64,000 nucleotides of DNA, taken from positions 248,001 through 312,000 of the forward strand of contig NZ_QLMJ01000001.1 in NCBI RefSeq assembly GCF_003259845.1, in the 5' to 3' direction. Source of the stretch: Actinoplanes lutulentus (GTDB taxonomy: Bacteria; Actinomycetota; Actinomycetes; Mycobacteriales; Micromonosporaceae). The notes under the pieces were generated by a model. It had not been told where the DNA came from, searched no databases, and saw only the letters and a program-made list of their open reading frames with translations. Below are positions 1 through 8,340 of the stretch, one piece after another; position 1 is the stretch's first letter, and the number at the start of each line of letters is the position of its first letter. The translations under genes and the position numbers were made by a program.

Positions 1-2089
1 TGCGCAGGTCACGGTGTCCCCGGACGGCCCGCTCGCGGGCCGAGCCCTCACCCGGCTCGGCCGGCAGGTCCAGCTCGACGGCCTCGACGACCTCGGCCTC
101 CTCCGCCTCGTCGGCCGCGATCGGCTCCAGGCGCAGCAGCGGCGCGCCCGCGTCGACCTTGCTGCCGACCGAGACGACGAGCTCCTTGAGCCGGCCCTTG
201 AAGGGGGCGCGGAGAACCGCCTCCATCTTCATGGCCTCGAGGACGAGCACCGGCGCGCCGGCCTCGACCTCGGCGCCGACCTCCAGCGGGGTGGCGACCA
301 CCAGCGCCGGCATCGGGGAGCGCAGCACGCCGCCCTCGTCCCGGCTGATCCGGTGGGTGACCCCGTCGACCTCGACCACGTGTGTCGACTTGTGGGTGCC
401 GGTGAGCAGCCGGTACCGCACGTTGTTGACCCGGATCTGGCCGGTGTGCCGGTCGAACCGGTCGAGCTCGACGTCGGCGACCCGCTCCTCGGCGCCCGAG
501 TCGATGCCGACCCGGAAACGCTGCGGTCCGACCCGGGCCACCCGCACCTTGTACGTGACACCGCGCAGCTTCAGGTCGAGCGGGCGCCCGCTCTCGTGCT
601 GCACCTGCGGACGGCCACCGAACGCGGTGGAGAGCAGCCGTTTCTGCTCGGCCTGCTCCTCCTCCTGGTAGACCTCGATGGCCGCGGCGGTCAGCGCGAC
701 GGCGGAGTGCCGGTTGGAGACGAGGCGGCCCTCGCCGCGTACCCGGTCGATCCAGCCGGTGTCGGCGCTCGCGTCGATCACCTCGGGCTGGTGCAGCAGG
801 TCGAGGACGAAGCTCTTGTTGGTGGCGCCACCCTCGATGACGACCATGGTCTCGGTCATCGCCCGGCGCAGCCGCCCGAGAGCCTCGTCCCGGTCCCGCC
901 CGTACGCAATGATCTTGGCAATCATCGAGTCGAAGTCGGCGGCGATGGTGTCGCCCTCGCTCACGCCGGTGTCGACCCGGATGCCGGGACCGGCGGGCAG
1001 GTCGAGGCGGGCGATCCGGCCCGGCGCCGGCGCGAAGTCACGGTCCGGGTCCTCGGCGTTGAGCCGGGCCTCGATGGCGTGACCGCGCTCGACCGGCGGC
1101 TCACCCTCCAGGCGGTTGCCGGACGCGACCCAGAGCTGCGCCTTGACCAGGTCGAACCCGGTGGTCGCCTCGGTGATCGGGTGCTCCACCTGGAGGCGGG
1201 TGTTGACCTCCAGGAAGGCGAGCAGGTCGTCGCCGGGGTGGTAGAGGAACTCGACGGTCGCGGCGCCGCGGTAACCGACCGCGACGGCGAGCCGCTCGGC
1301 GGAGGCCTTCAGCTCGGCGGACCGCTCAGCGCTGAGGACCGGCGACGCCGACTCCTCGATGACCTTCTGGTTGCGCCGCTGCACCGAGCAGTCGCGGACG
1401 CCGAGCGCCCACGCGGTGCCCTGGCCGTCCGCGATGACCTGGACCTCGACGTGCCGGGCGCCGGTGACCAGGCGCTCCAGGAACACGATGCCGCTGCCGA
1501 AGGCGCGAGCCGCCTCCTGGCTGGTCCGCTCGTAGACATCGGTCAGCTCGTCGGCGCTGCGGACCACGCGGATGCCCCGGCCGCCGCCACCGGCGGTCGC
1601 CTTCAGCATCAGCGGGTAACCGATCTGGTCGGCGGCCTCCTTGGCGGCCTCCAGCGTGGCGACCTCGCCACGGCTCCACGGCGCCACCGGGACGCCGACC
1701 TCCTCGGCGATCAGCTTCGAGCCGATCTTGTCGCCGAGCTTGCGCATCGCGTCCGGGCTCGGGCCGACGAACGTCACGCCGACCCGCTCACAGAGCTCGG
1801 CGAACGCCGGGTCCTCGGCGACGAAGCCCCAGCCGACCCACGCGGCGTCGGCCTTCGTCTCCACCAGGGCGCGCTCCAGGACCTTCAGGTCCAGGTACGG
1901 CCGGGCGGCCGCCGGACCCAGGTCATAGGCGACGTCGGCCTCGCGGACGAACGTGGCGTGCCGGTCGACGTCGGTGAACAGCGCGACGGTTTCGATCGGA
2001 GTCCCGGTCTCCGCGGACAGGTCTCTGGCCGCGTGGATGAGGCGCATGGCCGCCTCACCACGGTTGACGATCACGATACGACGGAACAC
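1..2089 (-). CDS. Biotin carboxylase / biotin carrier part of a fused acyl-CoA carboxylase (C-terminus outside window)
   Basis: Acyl-CoA carboxylase: the biotin carboxylase domain makes carboxybiotin from bicarbonate and ATP. The protein begins VFRRIVIVNRGEAAMRLIH, typical of the fused actinobacterial ACC-like enzymes, with an ATP-grasp domain over about residues 120-330. The biotinylation motif EAMKME has its lysine at about residue 621 (codon 227-229). After a Glu-rich, acidic linker the frame is still open at the window edge, so I infer, from family knowledge, that carboxyltransferase domains follow in the same chain (full-length relatives are about 1800 residues). I chose the GTG at 2089 because a purine-rich AAAGAGAAAGGG lies just upstream and the protein then starts exactly at the conserved VNRG strand. 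A long open frame on the opposite strand here is only a codon-bias shadow. Which acyl-CoA is used (acetyl or propionyl) cannot be told. Confidence 0.9.
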   Translation of the reverse strand, partial: MFRRIVIVNRGEAAMRLIHAARDLSAETGTPIETVALFTDVDRHATFVREADVAYDLGPAAARPYLDLKVLERALVETKADAAWVGWGFVAEDPAFAELCERVGVTFVGPSPDAMRKLGDKIGSKLIAEEVGVPVAPWSRGEVATLEAAKEAADQIGYPLMLKATAGGGGRGIRVVRSADELTDVYERTSQEAARAFGSGIVFLERLVTGARHVEVQVIADGQGTAWALGVRDCSVQRRNQKVIEESASPVLSAERSAELKASAERLAVAVGYRGAATVEFLYHPGDDLLAFLEVNTRLQVEHPITEATTGFDLVKAQLWVASGNRLEGEPPVERGHAIEARLNAEDPDRDFAPAPGRIARLDLPAGPGIRVDTGVSEGDTIAADFDSMIAKIIAYGRDRDEALGRLRRAMTETMVVIEGGATNKSFVLDLLHQPEVIDASADTGWIDRVRGEGRLVSNRHSAVALTAAAIEVYQEEEQAEQKRLLSTAFGGRPQVQHESGRPLDLKLRGVTYKVRVARVGPQRFRVGIDSGAEERVADVELDRFDRHTGQIRVNNVRYRLLTGTHKSTHVVEVDGVTHRISRDEGGVLRSPMPALVVATPLEVGAEVEAGAPVLVLEAMKMEAVLRAPFKGRLKELVVSVGSKVDAGAPLLRLEPIAADEAEEAEVVEAVELDLPAEPGEGSARERAVRGHRDLR

Positions 2090-2324
2090 CGAATCGAACC
2101 CTTTCTCTTTCCTGGCATCGGCCGGCGGCCTGCTCTGATGCGAGCTGGTGACGACCGGTCCGGACTGTAGTAAACCGTGCCCGCCGGAAGGCCTTCAGAT
2201 TTCTTGCCTACTCGTTAGTAGGACATTCCTTGAAAGCGTCCCCGGCCTCTGATTCAACGACTGTCGCCACCCTCCGACTCTATGCGTCCTCCGGCGTTTC
2301 ATCGACAGCCATGCAATCAGCCCA

Positions 2325-2353
2325 TTGACAAGGCGAGAAGCGGATCCTAACGT
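2325..2353 (+). promoter_or_regulatory. Sigma70-like promoter of the GH127 gene
   Basis: A perfect -35 TTGACA (2325-2330) is separated by 17 bases from TAACGT (2348-2353). The spacing is ideal and the transcript would start about 2360, inside the palindrome at 2357-2370, which is a classic repression geometry. The -10 element is only a partial match. Confidence 0.6.
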
Positions 2354-2356
2354 CGG

Positions 2357-2370
2357 CGAAAACGTTTTCG
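2357..2370. promoter_or_regulatory. LacI-family operator palindrome
   Basis: CGAAAACGTTTTCG is a perfect 14-base palindrome with the central CG typical of LacI/GalR operators. It lies right after the -10 element and 30 bases before the GH127 start codon, so a bound repressor would block transcription start. No LacI gene is in the window, so the regulator must be encoded elsewhere. Confidence 0.6.
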
Positions 2371-2399
2371 GTGTTTTCGTGTTTGCTCAGGAGCGCCCG

Positions 2400-3923
2400 A
2401 TGAATCAGGGTCCCGTCCTCCCCACCAGCCAGGCGCTGTCCACCCTCCGGCCCCTGCCCGCCGACGCGGTCCAGCTCACCCCGGGCGGTCTCCTCGGCGA
2501 CTGGCAGGCCACTTTCGAGGCCCCTTCCGAGGTCTCTCCTGAGGTCTCCCCTGAGGCCTTTTTTGAAGCCGCTCCGGGCCAGCCGTCCCAGCATCCCGGC
2601 ACCGAATCAGCGCTGGTCGAGCTCTACCGGCAGACCGGCCATCGCCCCCACCTCGACCTGGCCGCCCGCCTGCTGGACAACCGAGGCCACAGCCGCCTGG
2701 ACCCCGGCGAATTCGGGTCGGCGCACCACCAAGACCATGTGCCGCTGCGCCAGGCCACCGCGGTCACCGGCCACGTGCTCAGCCAGCTCCAACTGCTCGC
2801 CGGCGCCGTGGACGTGGCCGTCGAGACCCGAGACCTCGCACTGCTCGCCGCGGCCGAACGCCTCTGGGAGTCCGCACAGACCTCCCGCACCTACCTCACC
2901 GGCGGCCAGGGCTCCCGGCACCGCGACGAGTCCTTCGGCGATCCCTACGAGCTGCCGCCCGACCGCGCCTACGCCGAGACCTGCGCCGCGATCGCCAGTT
3001 TCGGACTGTCCTGGCGCCTGCTGCTGGCCACCGGCGACGTCCGTTACGCCGACGAGATGGAACGCGTCCTGCACAACGGCATCGCCGCCGCCGTCTCCGT
3101 GGACGGAAAGTCGTTCTTCCACACCAACCCGCTGCAGACCCGCACCGGCCGAACCCGCACCCCCGCGACCCCCGGCGCCTGCTGCCCACTCACCCTCGCG
3201 CGTCTCATGACCTCACTGCATGGGTACGCCGCCACCGGCGGCCCGTCCGGACTACACATCCATCTGTACGGGTCATCCGCGATCAGTTCCGGAAACAGAA
3301 CCGTGGAGGTCGACACCCGGTACCCCTGGGACGAACAGATCACCGTGACCATCACGGCCACCGACGCCGAACCGTGGGCCCTCGCCCTGCGCGTACCCAC
3401 CTGGTGCACCGATCTGCGCCTGACGATCAACGGCGCCCCCGCCCCGGCCCGCCGCCTGGTCGAGAAGGGATATCTGCGCCTGCACCGGGCCTGGCACCCC
3501 GGCGACCAGATCACCCTGACCCTGGCCATGCCGGCCCGCCGCATCACCGCCCACCCTCGGGTGGACGCCACCCGAGGCACAGCGGCCCTGGTCCGGGGCC
3601 CACTGGTCTACTGCCTGGAGGAGGCGGACCTCCCGACGACGGGCAAGCTGGCCGGTGCGGCCCTGGAGGATCTGGAGCTGGACCAGTCCGCACCGCTGGC
3701 CGTCGCCTATCACACGTCCGGCATCTCCCCGGTGACGCTGCAGGCCCCGGTCCGCCTCCGCCCACCGGCAGCCGAGGCCCCGCTGTACCGCCCGCTGCCC
3801 GCCGCCGCGAACGTGAGCCCGACAGCAGCGGTGGCGACGGCGATCCCCTACTTCCTCTGGGCCAACCGCACCCCAGGCCCGATGCGGGTCTGGCTCCCCC
3901 TGTCCCCCAGCCACCGCCCCTGA
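2400..3923 (+). CDS. Glycoside hydrolase family 127 (beta-L-arabinofuranosidase type), shortened N-terminus
   Basis: GH127 (former DUF1680) enzymes release beta-L-arabinofuranose from plant glycans through a zinc-held cysteine nucleophile. The active-site set can be placed by comparison with Bifidobacterium HypBA1: acid/base Glu at about residue 177 (DESF), the zinc ligands Glu193 and Cys195 (AETC), and Cys261-Cys262 (GACCP). The ATG at 2400 follows AGGAG; an upstream in-frame extension to 2325 would run through the promoter and is not used. At 507 residues the protein is clearly shorter than the usual 640-660. About 100 residues of the N-terminal (alpha/alpha)6 barrel are missing, and the gap is spanned by a low-complexity stretch with a 12-base tandem repeat at 2529-2552 (EVSP twice). 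No signal peptide is seen, so it is probably cytoplasmic. It may be active on short oligosaccharides or be a decaying copy. Confidence 0.85.
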   Translation: MNQGPVLPTSQALSTLRPLPADAVQLTPGGLLGDWQATFEAPSEVSPEVSPEAFFEAAPGQPSQHPGTESALVELYRQTGHRPHLDLAARLLDNRGHSRLDPGEFGSAHHQDHVPLRQATAVTGHVLSQLQLLAGAVDVAVETRDLALLAAAERLWESAQTSRTYLTGGQGSRHRDESFGDPYELPPDRAYAETCAAIASFGLSWRLLLATGDVRYADEMERVLHNGIAAAVSVDGKSFFHTNPLQTRTGRTRTPATPGACCPLTLARLMTSLHGYAATGGPSGLHIHLYGSSAISSGNRTVEVDTRYPWDEQITVTITATDAEPWALALRVPTWCTDLRLTINGAPAPARRLVEKGYLRLHRAWHPGDQITLTLAMPARRITAHPRVDATRGTAALVRGPLVYCLEEADLPTTGKLAGAALEDLELDQSAPLAVAYHTSGISPVTLQAPVRLRPPAAEAPLYRPLPAAANVSPTAAVATAIPYFLWANRTPGPMRVWLPLSPSHRP

Positions 3924-3934
3924 CCCCCGCCCGC

Positions 3935-3979
3935 TGTGTGTCGAGTTGAGGGGCGTACCGAACCCGAAGTCGACACACA
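3935..3979. repeat. Family A dispersed hairpin, copy 1
   Basis: The arms TGTGTGTCGA and TCGACACACA flank a core with CGTACCGAACCCGAA. The element sits between the convergent ends of the GH127 and kinase genes, so its RNA hairpin could act as a two-way terminator. Six further copies of this family occur at other intergenic sites in the window. Confidence 0.85.
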
Positions 3980-4010
3980 CGCCCTGGCCTGCGCGATCTC
4001 GGGGGCAGGG

Positions 4011-4646
4011 TCAGCAGTCGCTCAGGATGGGGTGGTTCAGCTCGGCGGTTACCACCAGGTCGGCTCGGTTGCGGGTGGCCTCGACCAGCGTGGCGTTGTG
4101 TTCGTCGGTGCCCTCGGCCCAGGCGATCGCGTCGGCGGCGTCCTTACCGAACATCATGTGGCGGCGGACCAGCCGGCGCATGCGCTCGCCGGAGTCCAGG
4201 TCGACGTACCAGATCTCGTCGAACATCTCGCGGACCCCGGACCAGCGCGGATCGTCGAGCAGCAGATAGTTCCCCTCGCTGACGATCAGCCTGGTCGACG
4301 GGGGCACCGGGATCGCCCCGGCGATCGGTTGCTCGAGGGTGCGCTCGAAGCTTGGGGCGTACAGAATCTCGTCCTGATCCTGGCGGAAGCGGCGCAGTGA
4401 GGCCGCGTACCCGAAAGCGTCGAAGGTCTCGGGAGCGCCCTTGCGCGACCGGAGGCCGAGGCGGTCGAGCTCGATGTCGGCCAGGTGGAAGCCATCCATC
4501 GGCACGTGCGCGACCCCTTCGCCGAGTGCTCTGATCAGCGCTTCGGCGAGGGTGGTCTTGCCGGCGCCGGGCGGGCCGGTGATGCCGAGGACCGCGCGGC
4601 GGCCGTTGCCGGTCAGCGCGCGGGCCCGGTCCAGCAGGTGGTTCAT
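4011..4646 (-). CDS. P-loop nucleoside/sugar kinase (uridine kinase / FrcK-like)
   Basis: A small ATP-dependent kinase of the phosphoribulokinase/uridine kinase fold. Walker A is GITGPPGAGKTT near residue 20, followed by the PMDGFH motif typical of this group and by VSEGNYLLL (Walker B region). Related genes of the FrcK type accompany fructose ABC importers, and this one is the last gene of a five-gene transport operon, so phosphorylation of the imported sugar or of its isomerised product is inferred. The ATG at 4646 overlaps the stop of the preceding epimerase gene by ATGA, which suggests translational coupling; a GTG three codons earlier (4655) is the alternative. Confidence 0.8.
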   Translation of the reverse strand: MNHLLDRARALTGNGRRAVLGITGPPGAGKTTLAEALIRALGEGVAHVPMDGFHLADIELDRLGLRSRKGAPETFDAFGYAASLRRFRQDQDEILYAPSFERTLEQPIAGAIPVPPSTRLIVSEGNYLLLDDPRWSGVREMFDEIWYVDLDSGERMRRLVRRHMMFGKDAADAIAWAEGTDEHNATLVEATRNRADLVVTAELNHPILSDC

Positions 4647-5509
4647 CGTGGGCACGCCGTAAGCATGGTGGCGATGTACGCGCGGGCGTGCCGGGCCAGG
4701 TCCTCGCCGTCGCTCCAGAGGTTCCGCCAGATCGCCAGGTCGTTGGAGAGGCCCTCCATGACGACGGCGGACGAGAACGACTCGAACGTGATCGGGCCGG
4801 TGTATCCGACGTCGCCGAGCGCGTGGAAGAACGACGTGAAGTCGAGGTGCCCGGAGCCGAGGTAGCCACGGTGGTTCTCGCCGATGTGCACGTATCCGAG
4901 GCGGTCGCCGACCTCCAGCACCGGGCGTACGAAGTCGTCCTCCTCGATGTTCATGTGGTACGTGTCGAGGTGGATCAGGACGTTGTCCTCGCCGATGTCG
5001 TCGGCCAGGCGCAGCGCGTCGTGGGCGGTGTTGATGACGTTGGTCTCGTACCGGTTGCAGATCTCCAGGCCGAGGGTCATGTTTTTCGACCGGGCCTCTT
5101 TGGCGAGCTGTCGCAGGACGGTGACGACGTTGCGGCGTCCGCTGTCGGTGAGCGGCGCTGAATACTTGCCGAGGGCACTGTAGAGAGCACCGGTGAAGAT
5201 TTTTCCGCCGAGGCCGTAGGTGAGCGCCAGCGAGTCATGCAACAGTTTTTCACCTTTTTTCACGACATCCAGGTCTTCACTGGATACATCGGCATCGAAC
5301 GCCAGTCCCCGTGAGCAGGCGATCTTCAGGCCGGCGTCGTCGAGTGCGGCCCGCGCATCGGCGACATCCAGATTCAACGAGTCATGCAGCGACAACTCCA
5401 GCAAGTCGAACCCGGCGAGCTTGCTCTGCGCCACCGCGTACCGGACCGACGCCGGCGACGTGTCGCCCGTCCAGACCAGAGCGTGCACACCGATCGGATT
5501 CTCAGCCAT
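4643..5509 (-). CDS. Sugar phosphate isomerase/epimerase, TIM-barrel (AP endonuclease-like fold)
   Basis: A 288-residue xylose-isomerase-like TIM barrel. The fold is shown by metal-ligand type segments such as LGLEICNRYETNV (Glu near 150), HLDTYHMNIEE (Asp/His near 185) and HIGENHRG with a late Glu in ITFESF. Enzymes of this family interconvert ketoses such as tagatose, psicose (allulose) and fructose, or act on inositol derivatives. Its place between an ABC ATPase and a sugar kinase gene suggests that the imported sugar is a ketose that is epimerised before or after phosphorylation. The start overlaps the end of the ATPase gene by 8 bases. The exact substrate is unknown. Confidence 0.85.
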   Translation of the reverse strand: MAENPIGVHALVWTGDTSPASVRYAVAQSKLAGFDLLELSLHDSLNLDVADARAALDDAGLKIACSRGLAFDADVSSEDLDVVKKGEKLLHDSLALTYGLGGKIFTGALYSALGKYSAPLTDSGRRNVVTVLRQLAKEARSKNMTLGLEICNRYETNVINTAHDALRLADDIGEDNVLIHLDTYHMNIEEDDFVRPVLEVGDRLGYVHIGENHRGYLGSGHLDFTSFFHALGDVGYTGPITFESFSSAVVMEGLSNDLAIWRNLWSDGEDLARHARAYIATMLTACPR

Positions 5510-6236
5510 TCTTAGCTCCCGTGATCAGGGCGACGATCTCTTCGCCGCTGGTTGCCTCGGTGCGGCGCCCGCCGACACAACGGCCGGCGCGCATCACCCA
5601 CACCTGGTTGGACAGGCGCATGACCTGCGCGAAGTTATGACTGATCAGCAGGACGGCATGCCCCTCGTCGCGCAGCCGCAGGATCAGCTCCTCGACCCGC
5701 GCGGTCTCCTGGACACCGAGCGCCGCGGTCGGCTCGTCCATGATCACGAGCCGGGAGCTGAAGCTCGCCGCCCGGCAGATCGCAACGGCCTGCCGCTGCC
5801 CGCCGGAGAGCCGGCGGACCCGGTTACGCACCGCGGGGACGTTGACCGCGAGGGTGGAGACCATCTCCTTGGCCTGCCGCTGCATGCCGCGCTTGTCGAG
5901 CACGGCGAACGGCCCGATCCGGTGCACGAGCTCCCGGTTGAGGAACAGGTTCTGCCAGACGGTCAGGTCCTCGACCAGGGCCAGGTTCTGGTGCACGGTC
6001 TCGATGCCGGCTTCGCGGGCTTCCTCGGGGTTCTTGAAGTGCAGCGGCTCGCCGTCGAGCGAGATGGTGCCGGACTGCGGGCGGTGGATGCCGCTGATGC
6101 AGCGGACCAGGGTGGACTTGCCGGCGCCGTTGTCGCCGACGAGTGCGGTGATCTCGCCCTTGTTGATGGTGAGCGAGACATCGACGAGAGCGCGCACGCT
6201 GCCGAAAGAAAGGGAGACACTGTCAACATTGATCAT
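5502..6236 (-). CDS. Sugar ABC transporter ATP-binding protein (FrcA-like)
   Basis: A single-domain ABC ATPase of 244 residues: Walker A GDNGAGKST near residue 35, Q-loop at VHQNLALV, signature LSGGQRQAV near 145, Walker B LVIMDEPTAAL, and the switch His in LLISHNF. Most carbohydrate importers of this CUT2 class carry a double ATPase of about 500 residues. A single-domain ATPase together with one permease and one binding protein is the FrcBCA (fructose) arrangement. The ATG overlaps the permease stop codon (ATGA). It powers uptake from the cytoplasmic face of the membrane. Confidence 0.9.
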   Translation of the reverse strand: MINVDSVSLSFGSVRALVDVSLTINKGEITALVGDNGAGKSTLVRCISGIHRPQSGTISLDGEPLHFKNPEEAREAGIETVHQNLALVEDLTVWQNLFLNRELVHRIGPFAVLDKRGMQRQAKEMVSTLAVNVPAVRNRVRRLSGGQRQAVAICRAASFSSRLVIMDEPTAALGVQETARVEELILRLRDEGHAVLLISHNFAQVMRLSNQVWVMRAGRCVGGRRTEATSGEEIVALITGAKNG

Positions 6237-7198
6237 TTCTGGAACCTCGTCAGGAGAGCGGCCAGAACCACGACCAGGCCGACGGCCAGCGGCTGGTAGA
6301 ACTGCGAGACACCGAGCAGCGTGAGCCCGTTGGTGAGCGCGGTGAGCAGCAGCGCGCCGATCACCGGACCGAGGATCGTGGCCCGCCCACCGAGCAGGCT
6401 GACCCCGCCGAGCACCACGGCGGCCACCGAGTTGAGCAGGAACGACGTGTTCGAGGCGGGTTCAGCGGCGCCGACCCGGGCGATCAGCAGGATCGCGCCG
6501 ACACCGGCGAGCAGCCCGGCGATCGTGTAGACCGCGATCTTCACGCGGCCGGTGCTGATGCCGGTCGCGGTGGCCGCCTCAGCGGATCCACCGGTCGCCA
6601 GCACATGCGTGCCGAACCGGGTCCAGAACAGCAGCCCGTGCGCCGCGACCGCGATCACGATCGCGATGATCACCGGCCAGCCGAAGATGCCGATGCCGCC
6701 GGTGGCGAGCTTCAGCAGGAACGTGTCGACGATGGTCACCGGCTTGCCATCCGCCAGGATCAGCGCGGCACCGGACGCGGCCGACAGCATGCCGAGCGTC
6801 ACGATGAAGTCGGTGATCCGCCCCTTCGCGATGATCAAGCCGTTGGCCAGCCCCGCGAGACTTCCCGCGACCACAGCGCCAAGACAAGATCCGATCAAGC
6901 CCCACCCCATCGTGTACGCCTGACCGAACACGACCGCCCCGAGCGTCATCACCGAGGCGACCGAGAGATCGATGCCTCCGGTGGCGACCACGAACGTCTG
7001 ACCGACCGCGAGAATGACCAGGATGGCCGCGGCAACAAGCATCGACGCGATGTTGCCGCTGCTCAGGAACGTCGGGTTGAGGATCTGGAAGACGACGACC
7101 AGCAGGACCAGGCCGACGGCGGCGGCCCACTCGGCCCAGAAACCGAGATCGGTGAGCCGGTGTTCTTTCTTGGCGGGGAGCACGGCTGCGGCGGTCAT
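6233..7198 (-). CDS. Sugar ABC transporter permease (RbsC/FrcC-like)
   Basis: A 321-residue CUT2 permease of the BPD_transp_2 family with about 8-10 hydrophobic helices. It contains the FVVATGGIDLSVASVM segment diagnostic of ribose/fructose-type permeases near residue 70 and ATATGISTGRVKI in the cytoplasmic loop that contacts the ATPase. It lies 3 bases after the binding-protein gene and overlaps the ATPase gene by 4 bases, so the three are one transcription unit. The predicted partner proteins are the lipoprotein upstream and the single-domain ATPase downstream. Confidence 0.92.
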   Translation of the reverse strand: MTAAAVLPAKKEHRLTDLGFWAEWAAAVGLVLLVVVFQILNPTFLSSGNIASMLVAAAILVILAVGQTFVVATGGIDLSVASVMTLGAVVFGQAYTMGWGLIGSCLGAVVAGSLAGLANGLIIAKGRITDFIVTLGMLSAASGAALILADGKPVTIVDTFLLKLATGGIGIFGWPVIIAIVIAVAAHGLLFWTRFGTHVLATGGSAEAATATGISTGRVKIAVYTIAGLLAGVGAILLIARVGAAEPASNTSFLLNSVAAVVLGGVSLLGGRATILGPVIGALLLTALTNGLTLLGVSQFYQPLAVGLVVVLAALLTRFQK

Positions 7199-7201
7199 CG
7201 C

Positions 7202-8221
7202 TCAGCCGATCAATGACGTGAACGGGTCGGCGTACTCGCCGAACGGCTTCGGGGTGGCGGCGAGCGCCTTGTCGGCGTTCTCCTTGGTGACCACCTCGAC
7301 CGGTGCTTCCACGCTGGCCGGCAGGGTGGCGCCCTTCGCGGCGGCCTGGCAGGCCTCCATGCCCATCTGCCCGATCGCGTACGGGTACTGCGCCACGACC
7401 GCGTCGACCTGCCCGGCCTTCACGGCTTCCAGGGCGTCCTTGATGCCGTCGACGCTGATCACCTTGACCTGGCCGGTCTTGCCGGCGGTGGCGACGGCGC
7501 GGGCCACGCCGAGACCCATGTCGTCGTTGGCGACGAAGAACCCGGCGAGATCCGGCTGGGCACGCAGGATGTTGGTGGCCTGGGTGAGCGCTTCCTGGCG
7601 TTCCCAGTTCGCCGCGACCGTCTGAACGAGCTCAAGCTTGCCGGTGACAGCGGTGGTGAATCCCTCGACGCGGGCGCCGGAGGTGACGTCACCGGCGGTG
7701 CCGCCGATGGCGGCGACCTTGCCGCCGCCGGGCAGCAGGGTCAGCATCTGCTCACCGGCTTTCTGCCCCGCCGAGACGTTGTTGGTGCCGATGTACGTGG
7801 CCGGTGTCGCGTTTGCCGCCTTCGCCGCCTCGGCGTCCACCGGACTGTCGATGTTGACGATCGTCTTCTTCTGCGCGGCGAGCTGCGCGATGCCCTGGAT
7901 CAGGTTGGTGCCGGAGATCGGGTTGACGATGTAGCAGCCGAAGTCCTGCCCGGCCAGGCCGGTGAGCTTGTCGGCCTGCCCGGTGGTGTCGCTGATCGAG
8001 TTGGCGGCCTGCACGGTGACGGTGGTGCCGGACGTCTTGGCCTGGTCGTTGATGCCCGCTTCCATGCTCTGGAAGAACGGGTTGTCGAGACCCTTGATGA
8101 CCGCGGCGACCTTCGCGTCGCCACCGGCGGTCGTGCCTTCATCGCCTGAGCCGCAGGCGGAGACGAGTACGAGGGCGGCGACAGTGGATCCGGCCGCTAT
8201 GCACCGACGGGTTCTACCCAT
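7202..8221 (-). CDS. Periplasmic-type sugar-binding lipoprotein (FrcB-like)
   Basis: A type I periplasmic-binding-protein fold of the ribose/galactose/fructose-binding family, 339 residues. The N-terminus has a positively charged start, a hydrophobic helix and the lipobox LVSAC, so it should be a membrane-anchored lipoprotein. Characteristic segments are AAVIKGLDNPFFQSMEAG at the first beta strand, VNPISGTNL and VANDDMGLGVARAV in the hinge and ligand cleft. It is the first gene of the import operon and is transcribed away from the ROK regulator gene. The ligand is probably a monosaccharide; fructose is suggested only by the operon layout. Confidence 0.9.
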   Translation of the reverse strand: MGRTRRCIAAGSTVAALVLVSACGSGDEGTTAGGDAKVAAVIKGLDNPFFQSMEAGINDQAKTSGTTVTVQAANSISDTTGQADKLTGLAGQDFGCYIVNPISGTNLIQGIAQLAAQKKTIVNIDSPVDAEAAKAANATPATYIGTNNVSAGQKAGEQMLTLLPGGGKVAAIGGTAGDVTSGARVEGFTTAVTGKLELVQTVAANWERQEALTQATNILRAQPDLAGFFVANDDMGLGVARAVATAGKTGQVKVISVDGIKDALEAVKAGQVDAVVAQYPYAIGQMGMEACQAAAKGATLPASVEAPVEVVTKENADKALAATPKPFGEYADPFTSLIG

Positions 8222-8260
8222 GGGAGGGGTCCTGTCTATGTGTCGTTGGGGTTACGTCGA

Positions 8261-8309
8261 TTGAAAGGCCGACTTATGACGGCTGTCAAGCAAAAGTTGG
8301 CGACCTTTC
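8261..8309. promoter_or_regulatory. Divergent promoter/operator between importer operon and ROK gene
   Basis: On the minus strand TTGACA (8289-8284) is 17 bases from TTTCAA (8266-8261), a plausible promoter for the importer operon. An inverted repeat overlaps it exactly: GAAAGGCCG (8263-8271) and CGACCTTTC (8301-8309), with ACTT/AAGTT inner bases. This is the natural binding site for the adjacent ROK regulator, which would then control its own gene and the importer. Confidence 0.55.
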
Positions 8310-8340
8310 GTTTGATGGATGAACGTAATAGGATCGCGGC

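Larger units (their letters stand above)
2090..2399. other. Divergent intergenic region between carboxylase and GH127 gene
   Basis: About 310 bases lie between the divergent carboxylase and GH127 genes. The half next to GH127 holds a sigma70-like promoter and a LacI-type palindrome, listed separately. In the other half I see the carboxylase ribosome binding site and no further clear motif. Confidence 0.6.

Noticed and set aside
14-2170. Long open frame on the plus strand (about 718 codons)
   Set aside because: It is antisense to the biotin carboxylase gene; the minus strand encodes VNRGEAAMR and EAMKME motifs, whereas the plus frame gives low-complexity Arg/Asp/Leu sequence.
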